From: Streptomyces sp. CMB-StM0423
Lineage (GTDB): Bacteria; Actinomycetota; Actinomycetes; Streptomycetales; Streptomycetaceae
Assembly (NCBI RefSeq): GCF_002847285.1
Contig: NZ_CP025407.1
Span: forward strand, 1,488,001 to 1,552,000
DNA: 64,000 nt
Direction of reading: 5' to 3'
Part shown: positions 27,737-36,166 of the stretch, piece after piece
Layout: the number at the start of each line of letters is the position of its first letter
Numbering within the stretch: the stretch's first letter is position 1
Made by a program: the position numbers and the translations under genes
The notes under the pieces: model-generated
Database searches by the model: none
What the model was told of the DNA's origin: nothing
What the model saw: only the letters and a program-made list of their open reading frames with translations

Positions 27737-28855
27737 TCAGGACAGCAACTGCTTCCACACCGTTGCGTCCAGCTCCCGGCCCGACGGCGCCCGCCGCCCG
27801 CGGCCGAGCAGCGCCTCGACGGCCTTCGTGACCTCGCCGCCGGCCCCGGCGCGTCCACGCGGGGTGATCAGCGGCCAGATGTCCGCGCCGAGGTAGCCGG
27901 TCTCGTCGTTGCGCTTGTGGTACTCCGCCGAGCAGGAGTGCCGCTCGACGCCCCCGTCCTCGGCGAGCTTGGCCACGGCCCGCTTCGTCTCCGGGCCGAA
28001 GAGCCCGTCGGCGGGCAGCCCGTTGAACCCGCGGGCGCGCAGCAGGTGCTGCGCCGCGCGCACCACGGGGCCGCTGTCGCCGGGGCGCAGCAGCGGCCAG
28101 ACGGCGGTCCGCTCGGGCTTCGGGGCGCCGAGCACCCCGGCCACCGCGTCGCGCAGCTCCGGCAGGCGGGCGTAGAGCACGTCGCCGGGGCACTCGGTGG
28201 AGTTGAAGTCGCGGTGGCCCATGATGTTCTCCACCGGCCGCCCGTACTGGCCGGCGATCCAGGCGACCATCGCGACGAGCGAGTCCCACAGCGCGGTGGG
28301 CACGTCGACGTCGGTGTAGAGGCCCTCGTTCTCGATGCCGATGACCTCGCTGTTGCGGCCGCCGACGTTGGCGCCCTGCACGTGCTGGGTGCCGCCGCGC
28401 ACGACGTCCAGGGTCTCGTGCCGGCCTTCGAGGCAGAATCCGCCGCGGCTGATGGTGAACTGCTGGCCGGTGTCGCCCCATCCCTGGGTGTCCATGTGGA
28501 AGTTCTGGATGGACCGGCAGATTTCCATGGCGTGTTCGAGCGAGTAATCCTCGCTGTTGCCCGGTTCCGCGGTGTGGTGGACGGCGATGTACGTCGGCAC
28601 GTGGTCGAGGACGACGATGTCGATTTCCGGCGGTCGGGCACCCCATTCCGCGGTGCCGTAGATGCGCGGCTCGGGCGCCGCGAGCGCACGGGCGCCGCGC
28701 GGCGGGGCGGGGGCCGCGCCGGGCGCGGCCGTGGTCGCTGAGCTGGGCGTGGCGTGTGCGAGCCCCGCAGCGCCGAGGCCGAGCGCGCCGGCCGCGGAGG
28801 CGGTCAGTCCGCCGCGCAGCAGGGCGCGGCGGTCGAAACCCGGATGTGCTGCCAT
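27737..28855 (-). CDS. Tat-exported PGRP-type N-acetylmuramoyl-L-alanine amidase with peptidoglycan-binding domain
   Basis: A 372-residue secreted enzyme. The Tat signal is DRRALLRGGLTASAAGALGLG. The amidase_2/PGRP domain runs from WGARPPEIDIVVLDHVPTYIAVHHT to about residue 245. Zinc ligands are His in AVHHT, His in IMGHRDFNSTECPGD and Cys in TECPGD. A PG_binding_1 domain follows: LRPGDSGPVVRAAQHLLRARGFNGLPADGLFGPETKRAV. It cleaves the amide bond between MurNAc and L-Ala in peptidoglycan, for remodelling or competition. The ATG follows AAGGAGACC. No phage genes surround it, so it is a host enzyme. It is divergent from the XRE-cupin regulator. Confidence 0.94.
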   Translation of the reverse strand: MAAHPGFDRRALLRGGLTASAAGALGLGAAGLAHATPSSATTAAPGAAPAPPRGARALAAPEPRIYGTAEWGARPPEIDIVVLDHVPTYIAVHHTAEPGNSEDYSLEHAMEICRSIQNFHMDTQGWGDTGQQFTISRGGFCLEGRHETLDVVRGGTQHVQGANVGGRNSEVIGIENEGLYTDVDVPTALWDSLVAMVAWIAGQYGRPVENIMGHRDFNSTECPGDVLYARLPELRDAVAGVLGAPKPERTAVWPLLRPGDSGPVVRAAQHLLRARGFNGLPADGLFGPETKRAVAKLAEDGGVERHSCSAEYHKRNDETGYLGADIWPLITPRGRAGAGGEVTKAVEALLGRGRRAPSGRELDATVWKQLLS

Positions 28856-29117
28856 CCTGGTCTCCTTCTTCAGGTGGGGGGTGGATGTGGGGGGATCAAG
28901 GATTGTGCGCGCGCGCTGTCCGGTCGGCCATGAAAACATCCGGGACATGCACACGACAACCCCCGAGTAACAACGGCCCCTATTCCACGGGGAATTGGGG
29001 TCAACTCCCGCGTCAATGGGCCGACCAATGAAAACGACGATACGCGAATAGCGATGACGCCCGTCGCCGCCTCGCCGGGCGCGGGGTAGCCTCTCGCACG
29101 ACCGTCGAGGAGGTCCG

Positions 29118-29753
29118 GTGGTACGCGAACAGGCAGGCCGGGTGCTCGGGGCCAACCTGCGGGCGCTGCGTGCCCGGGCGGGGCTCTCCCTCTCCGGGCT
29201 GGCGCGCGCCTCCGGGATCGCCAAGGGCACGCTGTCGCAACTGGAGACCGGGACCGGGAACCCCACCATCGAGACCGTGTTCAGTTTGTCGAACGCCCTG
29301 GGGGTGCCGGTGTCCTCGCTGCTCACCGAGCGCGAGGACCCGGACGTGCTGCTGGTGCGCTCGGCGGGCCTCGAAGTGCTCAGCAGCAACGCGGTCGACC
29401 TGCGGATGCTGCGCCGGATGGACCTCACCGACACGGTCGTCGAGCTGTACGACCAGCGGGTGCGCCCCGGCGAGGTGCAGCACTCGGCGGGCCACCCCGG
29501 GCGCGAGCACGTCGTCGTCACCTCCGGGCGGCTCCGGGTGGGCCCGCCGGAGGCGCCGTACGAGCTGGGCCCGGGCGACTACGTCTGCTTCCAGGCCGCC
29601 GCCCCGCACGTCTACGAGACCGTCGGGGGCCCGGTGCTCTCGGTGCTGATGCTGGAGTACCCGGCCGCCGCGCACCCGGTTCCGCCGGTCGCCTCGTGCG
29701 CCGTTCCTGCGCCGCGACAGAACGCACATCGCGTCCCCGGAACAGGGGCTTGA
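29118..29753 (+). CDS. XRE-family regulator with cupin sensor domain
   Basis: A 211-residue regulator. The helix-turn-helix is at residues 10-65: GANLRALRARAGLSLSGLARASGIAKGTLSQLETGTGNPTIETVFSLSNALGV. The C-terminal cupin has REHVVVTSGRLRVG and LGPGDYVCFQAAAPHVYE. GTG start after GGAGGTCC. This domain pairing is frequent next to amino-acid catabolic genes, where a small molecule binds the cupin. It is 64 bases before the oxidase gene and likely controls the hydroxyproline operon. The last 25 residues are low-complexity. Confidence 0.92.
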   Translation: MVREQAGRVLGANLRALRARAGLSLSGLARASGIAKGTLSQLETGTGNPTIETVFSLSNALGVPVSSLLTEREDPDVLLVRSAGLEVLSSNAVDLRMLRRMDLTDTVVELYDQRVRPGEVQHSAGHPGREHVVVTSGRLRVGPPEAPYELGPGDYVCFQAAAPHVYETVGGPVLSVLMLEYPAAAHPVPPVASCAVPAPRQNAHRVPGTGA

Positions 29754-29817
29754 CCGCCGATCGGCGCCCTCCATACGCTCGTTGCCGTTCGTTTTAATGA
29801 ACGGAGGTGGGCGGCAG

Positions 29818-31014
29818 GTGGCGTACGACGTCGTGGTCGTGGGCGCCGGTGTGATCGGCGCGGCCTGTGCCGAGGCGCTGACCGCAGCCGGGCTCTCGGT
29901 GGCCGTGCTCGACCGCGGCGCCCCCGCGAGCGGCACCACCGCCGCGGGCGAGGGCAACGTCCTGGTCTCCGACAAGGCGCCGGGACCCGAGCTGGCCCTC
30001 GCCCAGCACTCCCGCCGCCGCTGGCCCCATCTGCTCGCGGAACTGCGCGACCTGCTCGGCCCGCGCCGCGCGGAGGCGGAGTGGGAGGCCAAGGGCGGCC
30101 TCGTCGTCGCCACCGCGCCCGCGGCGGCCGGTGCGCTCGCCGACTTCGCCGCCGCCCAGCGCACCGCGGGCGTCCGGGCGGAGCCGGTGACCCCCGCCGA
30201 GGCCGGGGCGCTGGAGCCGCACCTGACCGCGGACGTCACGGCGGCCGTCCACTACCCGCAGGACGGCCAGTTGCAGCCGGTGCTCGCGACGACGGCGCTG
30301 CTGGCGGCGGTACGGGAGCGGGGCGGGCGGGTGCGCGCCGGCGTCACCGCGCACGGGGTGGTGACCGGTGCCGGGGGCGCCGTCACGGGCGTGCGCACCG
30401 ACCGGGGCACGGTGCCGTGCGGCGCGGTCGTCAACGCCTGCGGGCCGTGGGCCGGCCGGTTCGCCGCGGCGGCGGGGGCGCCGGTCGCGGTGCTGCCGCG
30501 GCGCGGGCTCGTCCTCGTCACCGCCGCGCTGCCGGCGGGCACGGTGCGGCACAAGGTCTACGACGCCGACTACGTCGGCGCGGTCGCGGGCGGCACCGCG
30601 GACCTGCAGACGTCGACCGTCGTGGAGGCGACGCGGTCCTGCACGGTGCTCATCGGCTCCAGCCGGGAGCGGACCGGCTTCGACGAGACGGTGCGGGTGG
30701 CGGTGCTGCGCGAGCTGGCGCGGAAGGCGGCCGGGCTGTTCCCCGTGCTCGCCGGAGTGCCGGTGATCCGCGCGTACGGCGGCTTCCGGCCGTACGTCCC
30801 CGACCATCTGCCGGTGATCGGCGAGGACCCGCGGCGCCCCGGGCTCTGGCACGCGACGGGCCACGAGGGCGCGGGCATCGGGCTGGCGGCGGGCACCGGG
30901 CAGTTGCTGGCGGATCTGTTCACGGGACGGGCGCCGGAGGTGGCCGCGGAGCCCTTCCGGGTGGACCGCCCAGGGGTCATGACACAGGCGGAGGCGGCGG
31001 ATGAACCGGCGTAG
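29818..31014 (+). CDS. FAD-dependent D-amino acid/D-hydroxyproline dehydrogenase, DAO-type subunit
   Basis: A 398-residue flavoprotein with dinucleotide motif VVVVGAGVIGAACAEAL. It continues with VLDRGAPASGTTAAGEGNV, and the C-terminal FAD-contact motif GLWHATGHEGAGIGLAAGTG. It belongs to the DAO/glycine-oxidase superfamily, close to the HcnC/LhpB subunit type. The GTG at 29818 is chosen because GGAGGT lies at the right distance before it; an ATG at 29797 would put that site inside the gene. The other two subunits (2Fe-2S protein and FAD/BFD protein) follow directly, so together they likely oxidise cis-4-hydroxy-D-proline made by the epimerase. Confidence 0.91.
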   Translation: MAYDVVVVGAGVIGAACAEALTAAGLSVAVLDRGAPASGTTAAGEGNVLVSDKAPGPELALAQHSRRRWPHLLAELRDLLGPRRAEAEWEAKGGLVVATAPAAAGALADFAAAQRTAGVRAEPVTPAEAGALEPHLTADVTAAVHYPQDGQLQPVLATTALLAAVRERGGRVRAGVTAHGVVTGAGGAVTGVRTDRGTVPCGAVVNACGPWAGRFAAAAGAPVAVLPRRGLVLVTAALPAGTVRHKVYDADYVGAVAGGTADLQTSTVVEATRSCTVLIGSSRERTGFDETVRVAVLRELARKAAGLFPVLAGVPVIRAYGGFRPYVPDHLPVIGEDPRRPGLWHATGHEGAGIGLAAGTGQLLADLFTGRAPEVAAEPFRVDRPGVMTQAEAADEPA

Positions 31015-31387
31015 GCGGGGGCGGGCGTGGGGCGGCGGGGCCGGTGCGGCAGGCCCGTCGCCGGACCGTGCGGCGGGGGCAGGTGAGCAGCGTCCGGGCG
31101 CGGGCCCGGCGGGCCGGGGCGGGGACCTGATGATCGTGCGGGTCGACGGGGAGGAACTGGTCACCGAGTCGGGGCGGACCGTCGCCGGGCTGCTGCTGGC
31201 GCTCGGCCGGGTCTCCTGGCGTACGACCCGCGGCGGCGGCCGGCCGCGCGGCGTCTTCTGCGGCATCGGCGTCTGCCACGACTGCCTCGTGGTCGTCAAC
31301 GGCGCCGCCGACGTCCGCGCCTGCCAGCGCCTCGTGCGCGACGGCGACGACATCCGCACCCAGGACGGCGCGGAGCTGCCGGCATGA
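31001..31387 (+). CDS. 2Fe-2S subunit of the hydroxyproline dehydrogenase complex (HcnA-like)
   Basis: Up to 128 residues, with the ferredoxin-like part from about residue 44 (MIVRVDGEELVTESGRTVAGLLLALG). Three cluster cysteines appear in CGIGVCHDCLVVVNG and a fourth in VRACQRL. The Gly/Arg-rich first 43 residues are unusual for the family; ATG at 31130 (MIVRVDG) is an alternative start. The long start overlaps the preceding stop, and the end overlaps the next start (ATGA). It passes electrons between the flavin subunits. Confidence 0.87.
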   Translation: MNRRRRGRAWGGGAGAAGPSPDRAAGAGEQRPGAGPAGRGGDLMIVRVDGEELVTESGRTVAGLLLALGRVSWRTTRGGGRPRGVFCGIGVCHDCLVVVNGAADVRACQRLVRDGDDIRTQDGAELPA

Positions 31388-32748
31388 GCGGGCCGGGGGT
31401 GGCAGGACCCGTCGTCGTCATCGGCGGCGGGCCCGCCGGGATGGCCGCCGCCAGGGCCGCGGCCCGGCTCGGCGTCCGCGTCCTGCTCGTGGACTCCGGC
31501 GCGATGCTCGGCGGGCAGTACCACCGGCAGAACTCCCTTGCGGGCCGGGACCTGTTCGCGCTGCCGCCCGGCGTCGAGCATCTGCCGCACACCGTCGTCT
31601 GGGCGCTGGAGCCCGTGCCGGGAGGCGGGCACCGGGTGCACCTCCGCACCGGACCCGCCGACGGCCCCGGCCGTACCGGGCGCGAGGTCGGGACCCGGGC
31701 GCTGGTGCTGGCCACCGGGGCGTACGACAGGGCGCTGCCGTTCCCCGGCTGGGACCTCCCCGGCGTCTACACCGCGGGCGCCGCGCAGGCGCTGGCGAAA
31801 GGGCAGGGCGTGCGCGTCGGCGAGCGGGTGCTCGTGGCCGGCACCGGTCCTTTCCTGCTGCCGGTCGCCGCGTCGCTGACGGCGGCCGGGGCCGGGGTGG
31901 CGGGGGTGCTGGAGGCCGCCGAGCCGGTCACGGCCTGGCTGCGGCGGCCCGCCGGCGCCGTCGCCGGATGGCGCAAGTTCGGCGAACTCGCCGGGTACGC
32001 CGCGCTCCTGGCCCGCCACCGCATCCCGTACCGGCGCCGCACCGCCGTCGTCGCCGCGCACGGCACGGACCGCGTGGAGGCGGTCACCACCGCGCGGCTC
32101 ACTCCCGGCTGGGAGACCGTGCCGGGCAGCGAGCGGCGGGTGGAGGCCGACGCGGTGTGCGTCGGCTTCGGGTTCGTGCCGCAGGTGGAGACCGCACTCG
32201 CGGCGGGCTGCGCGCTCGACGGCGGGTTCGTCGCGGTCGACGCCGCGCAGGCCACCTCCGTGCCCGGGGTGTTCGCGGCCGGCGAGCTGACGGGCGTCGG
32301 CGGCGCCGGCCCGGCCGCCGCGGAGGGCGAGGTCGCGGGCGTCGCCGCCGCGAAGCTCCTCGGCGCCCGCCCGGCGCCCCCGGCGGCGGCGCTGCGCCGG
32401 GTACGGGCCGGGCGCGGGTTCGCCGCCGCGCTGGCGCGGGCGTACCCGGTGCGGGACGGGTGGCGCACCTGGCTGGCCGACGACACCCTCGTGTGCCGCT
32501 GTGAGGAGGTCCCGTACGGCGAGCTGCGCCGCTCGGTGCAGGAGCGCGAGGCGCTCGGGGTACGGGCCGTGAAGCTGGTCAGCAGGGCCGGGCTCGGCCA
32601 GTGCCAGGGCCGCGTGTGCGGCCCCAACGTCGCCTGCCTGACGGGCGTGCCGGACGCGGCGGCGTTCGCACGCCGCCCGATCGCCTCACCGGTGCGGCTG
32701 GGCGAGCTGGCCGAGCCGCCGCCCGCGGAACCGGAGCCGGGAACGTGA
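31384..32748 (+). CDS. FAD/NAD(P)-binding subunit with BFD-type 2Fe-2S domain (HcnB-like)
   Basis: A 454-residue protein. The FAD motif VVVIGGGPAGMAAARAAARLG is at the start, followed by ALVLATGAYDRALPFPGWDLPGVYTAGAAQ and the second dinucleotide motif region VLVAGTGPFLLPVA. The C-terminal BFD-like domain has cysteines in LVCRCEEVPYGELR and GQCQGRVCGPNVACL. This is the typical third subunit of HcnABC-like D-amino-acid, octopine or hydroxyproline dehydrogenases. It is translationally coupled to the 2Fe-2S gene. Confidence 0.92.
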   Translation: MSGPGVAGPVVVIGGGPAGMAAARAAARLGVRVLLVDSGAMLGGQYHRQNSLAGRDLFALPPGVEHLPHTVVWALEPVPGGGHRVHLRTGPADGPGRTGREVGTRALVLATGAYDRALPFPGWDLPGVYTAGAAQALAKGQGVRVGERVLVAGTGPFLLPVAASLTAAGAGVAGVLEAAEPVTAWLRRPAGAVAGWRKFGELAGYAALLARHRIPYRRRTAVVAAHGTDRVEAVTTARLTPGWETVPGSERRVEADAVCVGFGFVPQVETALAAGCALDGGFVAVDAAQATSVPGVFAAGELTGVGGAGPAAAEGEVAGVAAAKLLGARPAPPAAALRRVRAGRGFAAALARAYPVRDGWRTWLADDTLVCRCEEVPYGELRRSVQEREALGVRAVKLVSRAGLGQCQGRVCGPNVACLTGVPDAAAFARRPIASPVRLGELAEPPPAEPEPGT

Positions 32749-32789
32749 CCGTACCCGTACCGCCAGACCGTCCTTCGAAGGAGACCGCC

Positions 32790-32843
32790 ATGCCGCACCA
32801 CACGTGGGACAGAGCCGTCCCGGCCCACCCGGCGGGGGTGTGA
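32790..32843 (+). CDS. 17-codon ORF before the epimerase gene
   Basis: GAAGGAG sits at an ideal distance before an ATG that opens only MPHHTWDRAVPAHPAGV and stops one base before the epimerase ATG (TGA-C-ATG). It could be a coupling leader peptide. Alternatively it could be the last trace of a deleted gene: cis-hydroxyproline deaminases of the DHDPS family begin with a similar short His/Trp-containing stretch and normally sit in this operon. The spacing and ribosome site are seen; the function is inferred. Confidence 0.4.
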   Translation: MPHHTWDRAVPAHPAGV

Positions 32844-32844
32844 C

Positions 32845-33849
32845 ATGCGCGCCTCCCGCTACTTCACGGCCGTCGACTCGCACACCGAAGGCATGCCGAC
32901 CCGGGTGATCACGGGCGGCGTCGGGGTGGTGCCCGGCGCCACGATGGCCGAGCGCCGCGAGTACTTCGCCAAGCACCTGGACGACATCCGGCAACTGCTG
33001 GTGAACGAGCCGCGCGGGCACGCCGCGATGAGCGGCGCGATCCTCCAGCCGCCGACCCGGCCGGACGCCGACTACGGCGTGCTCTACATCGAGGTCTCCG
33101 GGCTGCTGCCGATGTGCGGGCACGGCACGATCGGCGTGGCCTCGGTGCTGGTCGAGACCGGGATGGTCACGGTCACCGAGCCGGTCACGGAGGTCCGGCT
33201 GGACACGCCCGCGGGGCTGGTGATCGCCCGGGTCGCGGTCTCGGGCGGCAGGGCGGAGTCGGTGACGTTCCGCAACGTGCCGTCGTTCGCGCTGGAGCTG
33301 GACGCGGCGGTGGAGGTGCCGGGGCTGGGGCGGGTCACGTACGACATGGCGTTCGGCGGCAACTTCTACGCCATCCTGCCGATCGAGAGCCTGGGCATCC
33401 CGTTCGCGAAGGCGGAGAAGGAGCGGATGCTGACCGCGGGCCTGGCGATCATGGACGCGATCAACGAGCAGAACCGTCCGGTGCACCCGGCGGAGCCGGG
33501 CATCGCGGGCTGCAAGCACGTCCAGTTGACGGCGCCGCCGGGGGGCGGCCCGGCGGACGCGCGCAACGCGATGGTCATCCACCCGGGCTGGTTCGACCGC
33601 TCCCCCTGCGGCACGGGCACGTCGGCGCGGATGGCGCAGTTGTACGCGCGCGGGGAGCTGGAGCTGGGCGCGGACTTCGTCAACGAGTCCCTGCTCGGCA
33701 CCCTGTTCACGGGCCGGCTGGCGGCCGGGACGGAGATCGACGGCCTGCCCGCCCAGATCCCCACGGTGACGGGCCGCGCCTGGATCACGGGCATGTCCCA
33801 GTACCTCCTGGACCCCGACGACCCCTTCCCCGCCGGCTTCACCCTGTAG
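32845..33849 (+). CDS. 4-hydroxyproline 2-epimerase (proline racemase family)
   Basis: A 334-residue cofactor-independent epimerase. Both catalytic cysteines are present, Cys91 in MCGHGTIG and Cys255 in SPCGTGTS, which separates it from trans-3-hydroxyproline dehydratases where the second is Thr. It also has the opening DSHTEGMPTRVITGG. It interconverts trans-4-hydroxy-L-proline and cis-4-hydroxy-D-proline, the first step of collagen/plant-wall hydroxyproline use. The product is the expected substrate of the three-part dehydrogenase just upstream. It is coupled to the 17-codon ORF. Confidence 0.93.
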   Translation: MRASRYFTAVDSHTEGMPTRVITGGVGVVPGATMAERREYFAKHLDDIRQLLVNEPRGHAAMSGAILQPPTRPDADYGVLYIEVSGLLPMCGHGTIGVASVLVETGMVTVTEPVTEVRLDTPAGLVIARVAVSGGRAESVTFRNVPSFALELDAAVEVPGLGRVTYDMAFGGNFYAILPIESLGIPFAKAEKERMLTAGLAIMDAINEQNRPVHPAEPGIAGCKHVQLTAPPGGGPADARNAMVIHPGWFDRSPCGTGTSARMAQLYARGELELGADFVNESLLGTLFTGRLAAGTEIDGLPAQIPTVTGRAWITGMSQYLLDPDDPFPAGFTL

Positions 33850-33984
33850 CGCCGGCGGCCTCCCGCCGCGGGAGGGCTCCCGGGCCCTCCGTCCTACGGT
33901 GCCGGTGGTGGCGCCCGGACCGCCGGGCGCACCGAGGCGGAGGAGCGTGGGACGGCACGGCGGTGGAAGCTCGGCGCGGCGGCG

Positions 33985-34224
33985 ATGGCCGCGGGCACGG
34001 CACTGCTGGTCGCGGGGTGCACCGACCCCCCGACCGACTCCAGCGAGATCGTCACCTTCACCGACGGGCACGGCCGTGTGTGCACGGGCTCCGTCGTCGT
34101 GGACCGGGAGCAGAGCGAGGGCACCGACTACGAGATCACCGGCCTCGACTGCGAGTACCCGCCCGAGGGCCGGAGCCCGGGCCCCGACTCGTACCGCCCC
34201 CTGCCGCAGCGGGAGTCCGGCTAG
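33985..34224 (+). CDS. Small putative lipoprotein
   Basis: At most 79 residues from the ATG: MAAGTALLVAGCTDPPTDSS. The frame upstream is open and reads TARRWKLGAAA, an ideal basic n-region for a lipoprotein signal, yet it has no ATG or GTG. The true start may be a rarer codon, or the gene has lost its start. The mature part carries two more cysteines (RVCTGSVVV and LDCEY), perhaps a disulfide. Family not recognised. Confidence 0.55.
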   Translation: MAAGTALLVAGCTDPPTDSSEIVTFTDGHGRVCTGSVVVDREQSEGTDYEITGLDCEYPPEGRSPGPDSYRPLPQRESG

Positions 34225-34311
34225 CGAAGGACGCGACCGGTTCGGCCGCGGCACCCGGCCGGTCCCGAGGTCTCCCCGCGGGGTGTCGGTGGCGGGGCAT
34301 AAACTCGCCCG

Positions 34312-36141
34312 ATGAGTTCCACCGAGGCGCTGCAGGTCCTCAGCAAGGTCTTCGGCTACGAGTCGTTCCGCGAGGGTCAGCAGGAGATCATCGACCATGT
34401 CGTGGGCGGCGGCGACGCCCTCGTGCTGATGCCCACCGGCGGCGGCAAGTCGCTGTGCTACCAGATTCCCGCGCTGGTCAGGCCCGGTACCGGGGTGGTG
34501 ATCTCGCCGCTCATCGCGCTCATGCAGGACCAGGTCGACGCGCTGCGCGCCCTCGGCGTGCGGGCCGGGTTCCTGAACTCCACGCAGGACCCCGACGAGC
34601 GGCGGATGGTGGAGGCCGAGTTCCTCGCCGGGGAGATCGATCTGCTCTATCTGGCGCCCGAACGGCTGCGGGTGGAGTCCACCATGCGGCTGCTCGACCG
34701 CGGGACCGTCGCGCTGTTCGCCATCGACGAGGCGCACTGCGTCGCGCAGTGGGGGCACGACTTCCGGCCCGACTACCTCGCGCTGTCCGCGCTCGCCGAG
34801 CGCTGGCCCGACGTGCCGCGTATCGCGCTGACCGCGACGGCGACCAAGGCGACGCACGCGGAGATCGCGAGCCGGCTGCAGTTGGAGCAGGCGCGGCACT
34901 TCGTGGCCAGCTTCGACCGGCCCAACATCCAGTACCGCATCGTGCCCAAGCGGGAGCCGAAGAAGCAGCTCCTGGAGCTGCTGCGCAGCGAGCACGCGGG
35001 CGACGCCGGCATCGTCTACTGCCTGTCCCGGAAGTCCGTGGAGGACACCGCGGACTTCCTCGTACGGAACGGGATCGACGCGCTGCCCTATCACGCGGGG
35101 CTGCCCGCGGCGACCCGCGCCGAGCACCAGTCGCGGTTCCTGCGCGAGGAGGGCATGGCGATCGTCGCCACCATCGCGTTCGGGATGGGCATCGACAAGC
35201 CGGACGTGCGCTACGTCGCCCATCTCGACCTGCCCAAGTCAGTGGAGGGGTACTACCAGGAGACCGGCCGCGCGGGACGCGACGGGCAGCCGTCCACGGC
35301 GTGGCTCGCCTACGGGCTGCAGGACGTGGTGCAGCAGCGCAAGCTCATCGACGGCTCCGAGGGCGACGACGCGCACCGGCGGCGGGCGAGCGCGCACCTC
35401 GACGCGATGCTCGCGCTCTGCGAGAGCGTCGACTGCCGGCGCTCGCAGTTGCTCGCGTACTTCGGCCAGAGCGGCTCCCCCTGCGGCAACTGCGACACGT
35501 GCCTCACGCCCCCCGAGTCGTGGGACGGCACGGTCGCCGCGCAGAAGCTGCTGTCCACGGTGGTGCGGCTGCGGCGCGAGCGGCGGCAGAAGTTCGGCGC
35601 CGGGCAGATCGTCGACATCCTGATGGGCCGCAAGACGGCCAAGGTCATCCAGCACGACCACGACTCGCTCTCGGTCTTCGGCGTCGGCGAGGACCTCGCG
35701 GAGCACGAGTGGCGCGGTGTCGTACGGCAGTTGCTCGCGAAGGGGCTGCTGGCCGTCGAGGGCGACTACGGCACGCTGGTGCTCACCGAGGAAGCCGACG
35801 AGGTGCTGTACCGGGGCCGCAAGGTGCCGCTGCGCACCGAGCCCAAGCGGGCGGCGAAGGCGGCGAAGGCGAAGTCCGGGTCCAAGCGCGCGGAGGCCGT
35901 CGACCTGCCGGCGGAGGCGGCGTCGCTCTTCGAGCGGCTGCGCGCGTGGCGGGGTGCGACGGCGAAGGAGCAGGGGGTGCCCGCGTACGTGATCTTCCAC
36001 GACGCGACGCTGCGGCAGATCGCCACCGAGCGGCCCGGGTCGCTCGCCTCGCTGGGCTCCGTGAGCGGCGTCGGCGAGAACAAGCTCGCGAAGTACGGCG
36101 AGGCGATCCTCCAGACCGTCGAGGAGGACGACGCGGGGTGA
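34312..36141 (+). CDS. recQ: ATP-dependent DNA helicase RecQ
   Basis: A 609-residue 3'-5' helicase. Motif 0 FGYESFREGQQEII, Walker A MPTGGGKSLCYQ, motif II FAIDEAHCVAQWGHDFRPDY with the RecQ aromatic loop, and motif VI YYQETGRAGRDGQPS. The zinc-binding region has four cysteines in CESVDCRR and GSPCGNCDTC. After the winged-helix region comes an HRDC domain, LFERLRAWRGATAKEQGVPAYVIFHDATL. The full-length bacterial layout is intact. It works in recombination and replication-fork repair. It stands alone, convergent with the sugar operon. Confidence 0.97.
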   Translation: MSSTEALQVLSKVFGYESFREGQQEIIDHVVGGGDALVLMPTGGGKSLCYQIPALVRPGTGVVISPLIALMQDQVDALRALGVRAGFLNSTQDPDERRMVEAEFLAGEIDLLYLAPERLRVESTMRLLDRGTVALFAIDEAHCVAQWGHDFRPDYLALSALAERWPDVPRIALTATATKATHAEIASRLQLEQARHFVASFDRPNIQYRIVPKREPKKQLLELLRSEHAGDAGIVYCLSRKSVEDTADFLVRNGIDALPYHAGLPAATRAEHQSRFLREEGMAIVATIAFGMGIDKPDVRYVAHLDLPKSVEGYYQETGRAGRDGQPSTAWLAYGLQDVVQQRKLIDGSEGDDAHRRRASAHLDAMLALCESVDCRRSQLLAYFGQSGSPCGNCDTCLTPPESWDGTVAAQKLLSTVVRLRRERRQKFGAGQIVDILMGRKTAKVIQHDHDSLSVFGVGEDLAEHEWRGVVRQLLAKGLLAVEGDYGTLVLTEEADEVLYRGRKVPLRTEPKRAAKAAKAKSGSKRAEAVDLPAEAASLFERLRAWRGATAKEQGVPAYVIFHDATLRQIATERPGSLASLGSVSGVGENKLAKYGEAILQTVEEDDAG

Positions 36142-36166
36142 GGGCCGCTGGGCGAGGGACTGCCCC

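Noticed and set aside
27737..28855. Prophage endolysin
   Set aside because: The amidase has a Tat signal and cell-wall-binding domain and there are no holin, terminase or structural genes around it.
29818..32748. Hydrogen cyanide synthase (hcnABC)
   Set aside because: The subunit types are similar, but the adjacent 4-hydroxyproline epimerase with both Cys residues indicates hydroxyproline catabolism.
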